A DNA stretch of 64,000 nucleotides, from positions 14,449,350 through 14,513,349 of the forward strand of contig OY987271.1 of the NCBI GenBank assembly GCA_963920665.1, given 5' to 3'. Shown here in pieces: positions 1-12,504 of this stretch (position 1 is the first letter of the stretch; every line of letters begins with the position of its first letter). Position numbers and translations under genes: made by a program. Under the pieces are notes generated by a model. The model saw nothing but the letters and a program-made list of their open reading frames with translations. It searched no databases and was not told the origin of the DNA. This DNA is from Straminergon stramineum (lineage: Eukaryota > Streptophyta > Bryopsida > Hypnales > Calliergonaceae).

Positions 1-316
1 TAGAGAATGAAACTGGTTACTAAGGCTTTCAATAAGCCATTATTAGAGCTATACTCTAATGGTGTCAAAGTGGGGGTGCTGGCTGAGTGTCAGTATTAAG
101 ATACGCATCAATCTAAAACTGAACAACAAATTGATGACCCTAATTGAATCTGTGGGGGCTGGAACCCTTTTGAGTCGATTTTAAAACCGTTTGAGTGACA
201 AGGATAATTCAACTATCTGATACAGCTTGTGAAAATCCGATTTAGCATTTTCATGGGCATCAACTTGGAGAATTGCGAAGCACTGCTCACAGGAGAGAGA
301 ATGCAGCACAACTTAC

Positions 317-478
317 GAGCAGTTGGTGCCCAGATGTAAATGGTAGTGGACGCTGTCAAAATAACAACTGCATTTGTTCTTGTGGAGGTGGCATTCCAAT
401 TCAGTGTAATCGTCATCGCTGCCTTGCCAGCGATATCCTGCTTGCCCCCACCTACCGAAGCACTTCTGGTCATTACTT
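317..478 (-). other. Possible cysteine-rich coding exon, unassigned
   Basis: On the minus strand, an open stretch after an AG at 479-480 reads a cysteine-rich peptide (KCFGRWGQAGYRW, then ELECHLHKNKCSC, then GTNCS). It ends at an in-frame TAA at 313-315 that overlaps a strong GTAAGT donor-like site at 311-316. Past the stop the same frame continues with a CEQC motif and about 35 residues to the next stop near 190. An intron between the two would be only about 35 nt, which is unusually short, so this may be a broken gene or a chance open frame. The family is not recognised. Confidence 0.25.
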
Positions 479-879
479 CTGTTTTAGTTTCAGTATTCCG
501 AATGAAACTATAATTGTTAATACTCAACCTCCGGCTTTTACAAGTAGTCCAGCTAAAACATCATACGACCAGTCTTGTAACAGAAATAAAACTTGTCATT
601 TCCTCGTATCTAAGCAGAGACAACCTCCTCTGAGGGTCAACAGTGCTATGGCTAACAAATTAACCCCAAAGTATCCAAACTGTCCCCATTTATTTCTCTA
701 GGAGTTGAAAGAAAATCATGTAGGAAGCTTCCAGGAAGGAAACAAAACATTCCAATAGAAAGAGGAAAGCACACCTATTTGAACAATAAAAATATGTATT
801 GAAAGTTACTCTCATTGACTATTAGCTTGGGCACTTGGAGGCATCACAATCTCCTCCAGAACATTTCAAAAGAAGCAGG

Positions 880-2230
880 TTAAGAAGTATGTACATTATC
901 TGCGCCTTTTCCATAGACAAGAGTTCCCAGAGCATCGTTGCAGATCGACACGTTTTGATTGAACTTGATGCCCAGCCCCGTCACCGGCCATGAATCGTTC
1001 CGAGGAAGGGGCGGCAGAATCCACTCGCCACTGGGGTCCGTCTGCACCATTGAGAAGTTGGCAACAAAATTGGGCACGGTCACTCGAGCAGCACCCCCTT
1101 TGCATTGGATAGTCATCCACACACTTAACCCTGTTAGAGAGAATGGAACTGTGAGCATCACTGGACAGTAGGTATAGCATGGTCAAGCTGTCAAGCACAA
1201 AGCACAGGAAGAAATCCGATGCAAAGGTAGTGGGCCCTTTCATGTGGGAGACTATTTGCCGTGGATAAGCCAAGAATTGGCCATACATGTTACTAACAAG
1301 TACATATTTAGGATCTAGTGAATATTACAAAGTCACACAACTCAAGAGCCAAAGCTTACCCAAAGTTTTAATCACTCCACTATTGAACTTCACAACTAAT
1401 TTATAACAAGATGCAAGTATTGGATATTCAAAAGAATTGGAATCCTCTCAAAGATTTGGGACAGGATCCACATGAAAAGTTTTCATTCTAACAGGACTAG
1501 CAGCTGAAAGCCACAGTAGTCGACTTTGATATTCAAATAATGGTAAGGGATAAAACAAAAGTATGCAAGGGGACAGATGATGAGAATACCTGACGGCGCT
1601 TGGATGTAAACAGGCTGGATAGGAATGCCTGTGGTGAAAACATACAACGATTTCGAAAAAATAGCCCAAGGCGCACTGATGACAACCTGAGTCCCGTCAG
1701 TAACATTATCTGTTTCTGACGTTATGAAGCCACCACCTGCGCTGAAATCTGCCCCAAATCCACAAAATTCCATGATCAGCAACATCTCAAATAATAGACT
1801 TGTAGGTCATTTACTGAAAGTGGCCTTGGACTCGACTCGCGTTTTAGTTTGCAGCAGGGACAACAGCTAATGGTGGGAAGAAATTCCATGGTCACTTGGA
1901 CCCAAGACTCTCAATTCCCTATTTTTGCTATTGCACAACCCCTAGAGGATTTTGGTTTTGCAGGATGAAGAATGCACCACATGACAAATAATACCTTTTA
2001 AGCACAAACTCTCAGTCTTGTTACTTTGGGCATATGGGTGGTCGACTACTTGGAAACTGAATAGAACTCAAGGACCAAATCTGAAAAGGTTTGCTCGAAT
2101 GCATAGTTCTGGATTCTAAGAAAAGATAGCAAAACTGCAATTGGTAGCAAACAAGGTAAGAATCAGAGCTACCTTGAGCGTGGAGAGGACAATACAAGCT
2201 TGACAGCAGTAGAAGCACGAATATCATCAT
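880..2230 (-). CDS. Small secreted protein, 155 residues, unknown family
   Basis: Three exons join in frame: 2230-2173, 1748-1590 and 1130-880. They use CAAG|GTAGCT and TCAG|GTATTC donors and GGCAG and TAACAG acceptors; both introns are phase 1 and the total is 468 nt. The start is the first of two adjacent ATGs and opens a typical signal peptide (MMIFVLLLLSSLYCPLHAQ), so the product should enter the secretory pathway. The mature part is about 136 residues with no membrane segment and no GPI-type tail. It carries NVT, NFS, NDS and NVS N-glycosylation sequons and two cysteines (TIQCKGG, SICNDA). Repeated aromatic and small-residue strands suggest a beta-rich fold. I do not recognise the family and give no function. 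The gene lies in the same orientation as the reductase gene whose stop is 1.5 kb upstream. Splice sites, frame and signal peptide support the gene model well. Confidence 0.75.
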
Positions 2231-3748
2231 TGCTGCTCCTTTCTGGGAAATGATGTCTCAAATTGATGAATGCAACTTGATAATGACATAGCGCTCCACG
2301 GTTTCATTATCTCTGTAAGAACGGACCATCAATTTGCGGTGATTTAAACCAGAGGACGAAGGAAATATGGCAGAAACCTAAATGATCGATGGCACATCCG
2401 AAGGCGCAACCAAGGTGCCGGTCATCATAATATAGATAAGTAGTCGTCCAGGTCTAGGCCGTTCACCGTTTCCAGGCATCTACTTCCAGGCATCTCTCCA
2501 CTGAAAAAAATGATACATTTGAGATACAGTTCTACCGTCATATGCTGACACTCAATAATATGATGATATTATTGTCTCAAAGAATAAATATGTGAGAAGT
2601 CATGTCTGTTGGATCCTTGCTTTGTCATCTTGAAGTTCTAAAGGGCTTTCCAAAAGTGTTCAATATTGAGGGACGACGGAATCCCATGAATAATGGTATA
2701 CCCCCAGTTTGAAGACAGATGCCCTCAACTGGAGTGCAGACACAAGGTTTCCAGCATACTGCGAACAACCTCCCATACTGCATCATGGCGAACATATTCA
2801 CGCTTCATCCAGGAGTTGCAGCCAGTGATTTCACCTCCATAAACCTGTGATTTAATAAAAGATAATATTCATGATTCCACGGTCTCCTTCAGAACACCTC
2901 ACCTCGATGTAGATCATCACAACAAATACGGTTTGGACAAAGATTCTTCACATTTGCCAATGTGCCTCATGGTCTCAGTAGCCCCACTTGCTAATCAACA
3001 ATCCATCGGATCATAACTTTTAAGAAACTGCATATTTCAAAGCGCCTTTCTTGAGACTCAGGATCCATAAAACCGTAACTCCATGAAATGCATGAGCCGG
3101 CGGCTGCGGATATAAATCAGGACAGCGTCATAGTTGACAGCGCAAAAGTGTGGAAATCGATCAATGCGGATATGTCACAAGACACATGCAGAGTCCCTAT
3201 CTGCCCTCTCCCGAATATATTAGGACTCGTTAGATTGACGTGCGGCTGAGCGGTTAGGTTTGGACTTCACGTGAACGTCAATTTAATACGCTTGGTTGTC
3301 TCCACGGAATCGTCACCTAAATGAGCCTGGCCCATTCTTGAGGACAGTTTCACTAAGAGAAATTGAAAGGTTAGAGCTAGCATTCGGTTCAAATAGCTAA
3401 AGTTCAGAATCTGAGCTTTATTAGCAGACTTGAACTTTTACCATATCTTTACACGGCAATTTTTGCTAGAAATGTAACCAACTCAGATGAGTAAATTCCG
3501 GCACCTAAAGACCCTACATTGCGAGCATACTGTACAAGACATTAACTAGGTCATTCAGAGCACATTCAGCAATCAAAAATAGTAACAAGAAAAAGCACCT
3601 CACTTCCTCAAGACATGCATCCAGCCAGATTGACAATCAGAGAGCAGATAACCGATGAAAAAATGTGGATGAAACTTGCACGAGTAACTTGGAAATCCAA
3701 GGAAACGCTCGACTCTCTTTCATTGTATAGACTGGTATCACAAGAAGA
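2231..3748. other. Intergenic region between two minus-strand genes
   Basis: No convincing coding exon is seen. It should hold the promoter and 5' leader of the secreted-protein gene and the 3' end of the reductase gene. At 3198-3216 there is a 19-nt exact copy of the acceptor/start region of the last reductase exon (3799-3817), with no further similarity on either side. Confidence 0.5.
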
Positions 3749-6325
3749 TTACCGCATGTTCCCTTCACGCAAAACATCAATCATATTATATAACTTCTTA
3801 TCTGCCCTCTCCCGAATCTGCACATTACAGCATGATTACCGAGCGTCAGGAAACACATGGTATAAAGCCACATTCCGGCAGCTCAGAAATAGTATCTACA
3901 GGAGGCCTTTGCAAGATATTGATCAATGAAAGGACCACTCCGAACTACTCCGGAGTATAAATCAAGCACGTAGATATTGTTACTATAACCCTTAAGTGCC
4001 CGAATGGCCAAATGTGGCTGCTTCTATATCCTTAGGGGCTGAAAACGATGCTTCAAGGGAAGGCAACAGAAGTACAAATAAGAAGCAGAAATCATACCCT
4101 ACATCTTTAAATGATGAGAACATCTTTCAAATTTACTATAATTGAGGATTAGCTTCCAAAGTGGACTCTCGATTTTCAGCTTGGAGACTTTAAAAAAGTT
4201 AAATCAAACAGGGGTCGGATCTCACCTTCTTGGCTAAAAACAAGACAGCATCGACAGTCCCCTCCGCATATATGGATCTTCCACACACATTGTGCTGGAA
4301 TTCGAAGTTAACCCTACAGGAACAAAGAGACCTCGTCAAATAACAGCACCTTCCAAAATATCAACAACGAGGCGAACGCCTATTACTAATACAACAAGAT
4401 TCAAAAACTTGAGGGAAAGAATAGCCGCTCCAAGGGAGTAGTACGCACATGCCGTCAGGCGAAACAACATGATATGTGTGAAAAGCATGGCCATTGAGGT
4501 GCTCTTCGGGCACTTTCATCTCTTCAATTTGCCTCTTCGAGTCCCTTATCATCTCAATCTGCCGACATCCAAAAACAACTATCAGTTATGAAATACATGA
4601 GAATGCATTGGTGGTAAGGAACACATGAACTTGCAGGATTCTACATGCATCAGAGAGCGTGATGAGTAAGGCACCTCTTCTTCTATATTATAGTCAAGGC
4701 CTAGTTTCTGAAAGCTGCCAATGATGGCTCTCGCAGTTCCTGATGTGTCCATCTTGGTTGACTGGTGTGATTCCGTGACCTGTGATTGCAAAAGAGAAGT
4801 GCTCAGTTGCAGGAAGAACTCCGAAACCCTAGTAATATCGAGAGTTATCATCGATTCCACACATGAACTGGTGTGCACGATAACAAGCTCGATCGAGTAT
4901 TTTGTCAAAGACATGAAGTAGAGGATAGTAAAAGCCAAGGACAATCGACCTCAACAGACTTGACCTTCATACCCAAAGATCTCTCGGGTATGCTACAACT
5001 CTCCCAAAGATCACACTCCTAAACACGTTACAATGCTTAAAGTAACGCAAAATTGAATCCTGTACCTCACTCACGGAATCAATCAGTCAAATCATTCCTG
5101 AAAAAATTCAGTGTAACACTACTCACCTGTAGCTTGTAGCCTGAAAAGGCGCCTGGAAACTGCTCAGCCATAATCGCCATGGCTGCTTGAAATGCTACAA
5201 CCTAAAACATCAACGCTTCATTCACAGCTGAAAAAAGATCACAAGTCCATTCCAACGATGTTCACTGCTTCCAAAGCCCAAAAAAACTGACCGCTGAAAA
5301 CTTCCAATGCTCATGCGCCACCTTGTCTTACAAATAAACGAGAATCACATTATAAGAGCCTAACCTGCTTTCCCATTTGAGGGGCAATGACAGCGTACAC
5401 TCCAGCCTTGAGAACATCCTCCACTAGCTTCTCCCGGTCACCACCCGTGGTGCCCATCACGAATGGTAAACCACGACTGCAATAAAATTCAGCGTTACCT
5501 GTATGAACACCAGCTTAAACATCTGAAAAACATAAACCACCACCAGCACTAAAAGAAAAGAAAAACATGCAAAGGCGAAAGTTAACCTAAATCATGAAAC
5601 CTACAACATTGGTATACAAATAACCCCTATATGCCCAAATTAGGGTAAAAGCAAGCTCTCTGACCATTGACAGCTGCTGGCAATGTATAGTCCACAACGA
5701 TGACATTCGGGTAGTCCTTCAAGACTTGATCCATCACCGTCTCGCGCTCATTGGAATCCACGGATTGCACAGTAATCCCTTGAATGTTAAACTCACGTCC
5801 CATGCCAGGCCCTGTGAGACACACAGGCACTAATTTCATCCCCACTCCGACAGCAGCCTCGGCCACCGCTCCACCCATCTTCCCGGAGCAGTCGTTCACC
5901 TGCCACACATTCCCCGCAAAATCCAAATCATAAAGAAATTCCAAAAAGAATTCAAAATAATCAAAACGTTCAGACATTCAAAGCATTTCGACCATTCCAG
6001 GCATTCTAAGCATTTTTAACTTCTCAACTATTCCAACCATTCCAAGCATTCTAAACTTTTTCAAGCATTCCGGACGTTAGAATGTTTCCCTTCTGCTACG
6101 CACCATGAGAGTCAAATCGCCGAAGCTTGAAGAGCTTGCTGCTCGCACTGAAACGGGAGAGCGTCTCTGAGCCTTGACATCCATTTTGAGAAGCTTCGCA
6201 CGGCACCGAAACTCCACCCCCCCTGTGAAAGTACTACCACTGCAGGATTCTAGAGCATAAGCGCGGTGAGGAATGGCAGCAGACAGAGTGGGATTGGAGG
6301 TAGTCACTGCCATGCGGGTCGCCAT
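3749..6325 (-). CDS. DHDPR: 4-hydroxy-tetrahydrodipicolinate reductase, chloroplastic
   Basis: This enzyme reduces 4-hydroxy-tetrahydrodipicolinate to tetrahydrodipicolinate with NAD(P)H, the second committed step of lysine synthesis in the chloroplast stroma; plants continue through LL-diaminopimelate aminotransferase. Eight exons join without a break: 6325-6104, 5899-5665, 5498-5365, 5201-5127, 4779-4675, 4558-4449, 4313-4226 and 3817-3749, giving 1038 nt (345 residues), close to plant family length. The first about 65 residues are rich in Ser, Ala and Arg and look like a transit peptide. Then come the nucleotide-binding start (MVNDCSGKMGGAV), VVDYTLPAAVN, FVMGTTGGDR, APQMGKQ, the catalytic segment ESHQSTKMDTSGTA with the conserved His, Lys and SGTA, then GHAFHTY and FEFQHNVCGRSIYAEGTVDA, and the plant-type end YNMIDVLREGNMR. 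The chosen ATG (6325-6323) precedes the transit peptide; an upstream in-frame ATG at 6457 would only add an unlikely extension. Two donors are GTGCGT, otherwise sites are ordinary. No damage is seen, so the gene is probably active. Confidence 0.96.
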
Positions 6326-6457
6326 TGCAATGTCTGAAGAATAAGATGGGGGAAGCGGAAAACTACTAAACGGTCTGAGTCGACGCCGAACCTTAAACCC
6401 TGAACCCTGCTGCCACAGCTCTAAGGCTGCCCAGCCGAGGCTCTGAGTGCTCCTCAA

Positions 6458-8984
6458 ATTTCAGCAGGCGCCTGTGCCCGAATGGGCAGCCCGCCCGTGA
6501 AAATTTCAGTGCCCGCCCGGTTGCGGGCCCTGGCTAGCAGCTTTGCAAACCAGCATTCGGGGCTTTTTCGTTGAGTTTCACCAGCTATTTTCCTGCAATT
6601 CCCATATTGAACCATTTTTTCGAGTATACAGTCCAGAATTTTCTCTATTTTTTACTCCAAGTAGAAATTTTAAAGATTTTTTCAACAATTTCTTGCAATT
6701 TTTTTTCCCAATTCCACTTGCTAACAATGAACTAAATGATGGTTCTCCCCAAATATTATTGCAAACCAAATCCACCCAACTCCAAAATCTATGCCCTTCA
6801 TAGCAGGTATGATCTTGGCAACTCTTAGGCTTGACACACTAGTCCCTTGTACTGCTCATTTGTCAAACAAGATATAATTGAACTTAAGAATTCCATCTCT
6901 TTGGCTTGTAGTCATTCCTTTTCTAGATCTATCATAGCTTCTTAGCAACTTGGATAAATTTTTGCCTAAGAATTAATCCCTAAAGAATTAAGTATGCCCT
7001 AGAGGGACACTATAAAGTTTGGTTAGGTTTCTTTGAAGTGATTTTTTGGAATTTTTTGGAATATAGGAAAACACATTAGCTTGGGGGGAATATAATTTTA
7101 ATTCCAATCAGTGCCCCAAAGCAAAAATTATTCTACCTTAAGCCCAAAATAGGGGGTGGTAGTAGCCGAAAAAAATCCAAAATAATCCAAAAAAAATTTT
7201 CATTTTTTGTTTTTCTTAGAAAATATTGTTCTCTTCGTGGAAAGATTTGATTCATTCTATTTAGATTGATAATGAGAAAGTTATGGACAATCTTGTATTT
7301 TAGGCAACCTAAGCATCTTCTTGAAAAAATGTTTTATAGGACTCATTTTTCAAATTAATTTTTTGATAGGGTTAAGTTTGCTTGCTAAAACAATCTCACT
7401 GTTGGGATTATTGTGTTTCAATTCCATCTCATAGTTAGTAACAATGAATTTAGTTTTTTGTTCAATCTCAGACCTACTTCTATTTAACAACTTTTAGGGA
7501 ATGAAAAATAAGTGATTAAAAAAAATCCTCTACTTTCAACTCAATTATTCAGCAAAAAAAATTTATAATTTATAATCATTAGTACAAAAATTCTAAGTTA
7601 AAAAGATTCAAAGTCAAAAAATCTAATCATAGAAGGTGTAAAAAAACTTGTTTTCTTCACTTTAAATGCATACATCTTGCAATCTACAATGTCAAAGTTT
7701 TTGAAATTTCTACCATATATTCTTATACTTGCCTAATGCAAGATTCTATAGTTAGATATGTCAAAAAATAAAGTTTTAAAAGTTTTGCACCTCACAATAG
7801 AAATGGCAGTTTTGAGTGTTTTTGACAAAATAAAAAGGCCTTGGTCCTTTAGGGGATAATTAGAATGCAAATAAAAATTTGGCAAACCAAAAATATTAAA
7901 TAGAGAAATTTTAAAATAGAATTAATATAAAAATTTATACATATTTATATAATTTTGGACAAATTAGATTAGTGATTTCCAAAAAATTTATGTACCCTTT
8001 TAATTATTTATTTTCTATTCAAGTTGCTAAGAAGCTATGGTATTATATGTTCTAATCATTGAGGTTGAATGATTCTTGATTTTCTATACAATGGAACAAC
8101 AATTGGCATCACATGGGTTCTTTGACAATCCAAATATAGGCCAAGGAGATACTTATATGGATGATCATCACACAAAAGTGGATGTGGGGCTTGCTATGGG
8201 CACGATATGTATTCTATCATGCTTCTTGTATTATAGGCATTGTAACTTTATATCATCATTAAAAGAACATTGACTAGAGATATTATTGTACATTTGATTT
8301 TGTAGGGGTAATAAATGTCTTGTGTCCAATTTACACTTGGTGTTTTTTTATATTGTAGTTCTAGAGGAAAGGCAGTTGAGCAAATGATCATGCATTCGTA
8401 GGCACATTTAAAAGCACTAGGTGATCACAAAGCATTGGAAATTGGATGATTTTCCAACTCCTCTAGATGAAGCTATGATTCACGTAGTGTTGGTTAGTTT
8501 GCTTTCTACTCTCATCCTTTGTATTGCACTTTTCTTGCCTCTCAAACAAGGAGAGTTTTTTTTTCATAATTTTATTTGGGCTCCCACTAAACCACTAGCA
8601 AGGATCTTATGTGTTTTGTGGTGCTGGGATTTTTGGGATGGTTGTATTTGGATTATGATGATGTGATAACTCGTAGACCGAGTAGGGAACTATAATATAT
8701 AGGTATACTTTTATCTATGTTTTATAGTTAGTAGTACAGTTGTCAAAGCTTTAATGAGTGTATTTTCTTGCATATACGTTTATGATTGGTTTGAAAATTG
8801 TAAATAGAATTAAGAAAAGGACAAAATGAGTCCAATAAATCTTCTCGAGTTGTAGTTTCCTAAAGATTCTTATTTGACACTTCATATGATTGTGGAGGAT
8901 ATGCATCAATCTTTCTAAGCCCTTTGAATCAAATTTGTTGCAATTTCAGAACTATTTTCAAATCTAATTTCTATTTTTTAGGCT
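6458..8984. other. AT-rich intergenic DNA with degenerate repeat
   Basis: GC-rich DNA (about 6470-6540) just upstream of the reductase gives way to strongly AT-rich sequence. The stretch about 6985-7850 resembles the longer TTAA-flanked repeat seen at 46.4-47.3 kb and, inverted, at 36.9 and 43.5-44.2 kb. Its ends are worn. Short open frames at 8076-8273 and 8421-8666 have no recognisable domain and are probably chance. Confidence 0.5.
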
Positions 8985-8988
8985 TTAA

Positions 8989-10098
8989 CCCCTAAAGGAC
9001 CAAATGGTGTATTTTTGGCAACATAACAATTTAGGGAAACTCACTACAAATAGATTTTTTTTTCTTTGAAATTTTCACACAACATGTGCTTGAGTAGATT
9101 TAAGACACAAATTTTCATAATTTTTCATTGCATGGTTAACAAGTGATTGCATGATATGTAATTTTCATTGATCTTTGGATAGCCCAAAAATTTCTTCAAA
9201 AGACACTTTTCTAAGAAATAAAAATTGGAAATTGGTTTTCTAGATTTATACATAAGTAAAAAGATTAAAATCATTTCATTTTGATCAATGAGATGAAACT
9301 GATGAGGAGTTTTAGTTTGTAGGTGGTTATGGATTCCCTATTCTAAAATAAACTCTGAAGTCCTTTATTTAACTCAATTTTTCATATTTTTTGAAAAAAA
9401 ATACAATCATAAGATGTACACTAAATAAGGGTATTAAGGGGACCCATACTAATTAATTGACATTTTACACTATATAAATATCTACCTTCATTGTACATCA
9501 ATAGTTATTGGAGTGTCCCAAGAATGTACATCATCTTTCAAACATCTACAATTTTTCAAAATTAGTCCCTTTAATTTCTTGGTCCCCTGAATACCCCTAT
9601 TTAGTGTAGATTGTTCATTACAACATTACCATTGTTGGAATTGGCATTTTCAATTCCATAACTAAATTCTTACAAATTTAGTATTTTGAATCATTATCTA
9701 CTTCTTTCTACTTACTATTTTTTTTCTATATGTTGTATAGTTCCAAATGATGTGATGCATTTTCAAGCATGCATCCAACTTTCTTTGAAGAATGAATCTA
9801 AAGAAGAATCACCACTTTGGACATTTTTTCATACAAATGTGACCTAGTGAAGTGTAGGTGCCCGTTTTTTCACAAGGCCAAAACAAGGATTTTTTTGGTC
9901 AATTCAAATCCTAGTATCTTACAATCTACATAGTGGAAATGTCTGAAATTTTTTTCACATCTTTTCAAACTAGCATACTACAAGATCTTATGGTTACATG
10001 TATCCAAAATTGTTTTTTTTCCTAAAATTTGGTACTTGTACTAGAAATGGCAATTTTGGAACGTTTTAGATGAAAACATAGTACAAAACATTGAGGGG
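8989..10098. mobile_element. TTAA-flanked element, long type, copy 1
   Basis: Its termini are CCCCTAAAGGACC at the left and TTGAGGGG at the right, with TTAA directly outside both ends (8985-8988 and 10099-10102). Two further copies with the same ends and similar interior lie at 30466-31407 and 49860-50784. No transposase frame is present, so it is non-autonomous. Length is 1110 bp, longer than the other two (942 and 925 bp) because of internal AT-rich differences. Confidence 0.7.
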
Positions 10099-10722
10099 TT
10101 AATTTGTATTTTATTGCACAACAAAATTAGCATTTATTGGCCTCTAACCTATTGAATTTCACCACCTATAATTTTTAGATAAATAAGAATATCAATTTGT
10201 TTGTTGTCCAGAAATCGGACGTTGGAGCACTAAAGGGTTAATCACTTAATCACACCTGGCTCATGCATCAGAATATATGCCAACTCTAATATCAAACAAG
10301 CATAGTGCCAGGGCCACACTTCTTTATTATCCTGATAAGAAAACCTACATAATAGAATGAATTGTACCAAACGACCAGTGATGGATATACTTGTTTGATC
10401 CATTGGATGGAATCCTAATTCCTATAATGCATTGATCTTTCTTGGCCCTATAAATAAATATGCGGCAGTTATTCACAATCAATGCATAAATTATGTTACT
10501 GCTTCCACAAAATGCCTAGAGTTTTAGTATACCGATGAGTACCTTGCTTTCAGTTTTAGTTACGGCAGCTCTTCAGGTTCTGATATTTGTTGATAGTGCA
10601 AGGATTACTTCGGATACAACTTGCAAGGCAGAACTCACACCACACTCTAGAAGGTCACATTTAAGGCTTTTGCACTTCGTCAAGCAACTGAATAAGATGT
10701 TTGTTGTTTGGGACTGCCGGAT

Positions 10723-10903
10723 CACTAGAGTGTAACCCGTCATTTTTCATTGAGGAGATTTGGAGCTGTGTCGCTTCTCACTGAAAATGATCTATTATTA
10801 GTATCTAAGTCAGACCCATGATTTGTCCCTTGTGACTTTTTTCACTCACCCCTCGTTTTGTCGCTATTTCAGGGAATGAAAAGTGACAAGTTTTGCAGTA
10901 GTG
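10723..10903 (-). mobile_element. CACTA-type MITE, copy 1 (TSD GAT)
   Basis: This 181-bp element starts CACTAGAGTG and ends TGCAGTAGTG, with GAT on both sides (10720-10722 and 10904-10906). CACTA ends with a 3-bp target duplication are the signature of the CACTA/EnSpm superfamily. The subterminal CCCGTCATTTTTCATT occurs near both ends in inverted form. It lies inverted relative to copies at 45097 and 51974. Confidence 0.85.
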
Positions 10904-11011
10904 GATACCAAGGTGATTATCTTTTCTTTCTTGAAGTTTGTAATTCAATAGACCCTACACTCAATTGTGAATAATAAGGTTCCTCCTACAACAAGGCTCG
11001 TGAATCATTAA

Positions 11012-11583
11012 CCCCTAAGTGCTTCGACATTCATTTTTTGGACAATGAATAGATTGAAACTTGAGTTTCATCCTCCTAACTATTTGGATGAAAGTAATTT
11101 CTAATTCATGGAGATACATTATCAAGTTTTTGTCCTATCTAAGGGTTGGACTTGGTGTTACTAGAGTACATATTTTTTCTAAAATTACAAATGTACAAGT
11201 ATGTCAAGTGGTCAAATTGCATTGACTTTAGTTCAAAATTGGATTTGCCAAAATGAGTTCATAGATTTGAAGAACTCAAAATTTTTTAAAAATCACCATG
11301 TGAAGAAAACCTCATTTCAAATCCATTCCAAAAAAATTTACTCAAAAAGATGATAATATTTTGCTTGTAATTGACTTTTGAAAGAATTTTGAATTTTTTC
11401 TTTCAAAATTTATAAAAAAAGATTGGTGATAGCATTGGGGAATCTATCCCTATAGATGGAATCTACAAATCAAAATCTACAACTTTTATTTGTATACCAA
11501 TTCCAAAATATTCTTCCAAATAGTACTTTATAATGATTTTTCTCTAATCGTCAATTTTGGAGATGAATCTAGACGTTTAGGGG
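11012..11583. mobile_element. TTAA-flanked element, short type, copy 1
   Basis: A 572-bp element starts CCCCTAAGTGCTTCGACATTC-like and ends ACGTTTAGGGG, flanked by TTAA on both sides. A second copy with the same interior lies at 14382-14951. There is no coding capacity beyond chance frames. Confidence 0.7.
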
Positions 11584-11700
11584 TTAACTTGTTGGAATGG
11601 AGTTTTCTACATGAAATACTAGTCCATAGGTCTATATGGTGTCTAAGGTACTACTCACAATGGATATATAAGTGGTGAAACTTAGTGCCATTCTTCTACA

Positions 11701-12130
11701 AGACAATGGCATCTACTAGTGTCAATGAGTTCACTCATTGTTTCCTTGTGCATTTTGAAAGCAAAAATTCTAAAATTAAGAATTTTGTTTGTTATAGTGA
11801 GACCTCTAGAACTATGCATCCCTAGGGACATTCTTGGTACTATTAGAAAGCTCTTTGTGAAGAAGGGTGCACAAACTTTGTTTTATGGTATTTGAGCCTA
11901 TGGTGTGAAAATTATGGATTTTTGAAATATGGGCCAATGGCACAGGGCTACATTTCATGATTTAATGATTCACCCATCCAAAATTACTGAAGAACATCCA
12001 GATAAGTGACAAGATAGATTAAATCAGATTAAAGAAAAGTCTCCAGATTATCTATTACTCGAAATTGCTAAAAAATATGAAGCCCAATTCAGGCTTCTTG
12101 CTCCATGGAGGTTTGAAATAGGCAAGGTTG
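11701..12130. repeat. Repeat plus shared ORF segment, copy A
   Basis: About 11790-11935 belongs to the degenerate family seen in several copies at 57.9-60.0 kb (shared phrases around GCTCTTTG...GAAGG and TTTGTTTTATGG). About 11940-12130 reads on the plus strand as DLMIHPSKITEEHPDK, a TGA, then RLNQIKEKSPDYLLLEIAKK in the same frame. The same peptide with the same TGA occurs at 60050-60200. The protein is not recognised. Confidence 0.5.
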
Positions 12131-12504
12131 CAAAAAAAAATACATAAGGATATGTCTGATACTATGTGTCAGGATTTCAGTGAACATCAGAAGGCTAGAC
12201 TTCTGTGTTCTGACTTTTATTGATGGCCAAATTAGATAAGAAGTCCATAAAGAATTCTTCAAAATCAGGCATCTTCCATAACCCTGCAGAATGTAACAAA
12301 TATTAGTATCAATATGTTTAGCTTGGAATATCAGTTTGCTTCAAGTTCTGAGCAGACTTGACACATAAAATCTAGAGCAACAGCAATAAAAACAAGGTCT
12401 TCAGATATTAGAAAGACTTGAGATTGAGAAATACAGAAAGCTGCATATCAAGGAATGACTAGTGTTTATGTCGACTCAATAATCAAACATGAAGTAAAGA
12501 ACAC

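Noticed and set aside
896..1288. 130-residue minus frame over the secreted-protein gene
   Set aside because: It runs through the intron of the three-exon model in another frame. The spliced frame has the signal peptide, splice sites and consistent phase.
6077..6457. Reductase start at the upstream ATG (6457)
   Set aside because: The upstream extension would put an atypical segment before a normal transit peptide; the ATG at 6325 fits family length.
8076..8666. Two neighbouring plus-strand frames as a possible membrane-protein gene
   Set aside because: Hydrophobic stretches come from T-rich DNA; no splice sites join them convincingly and no family is recognised.
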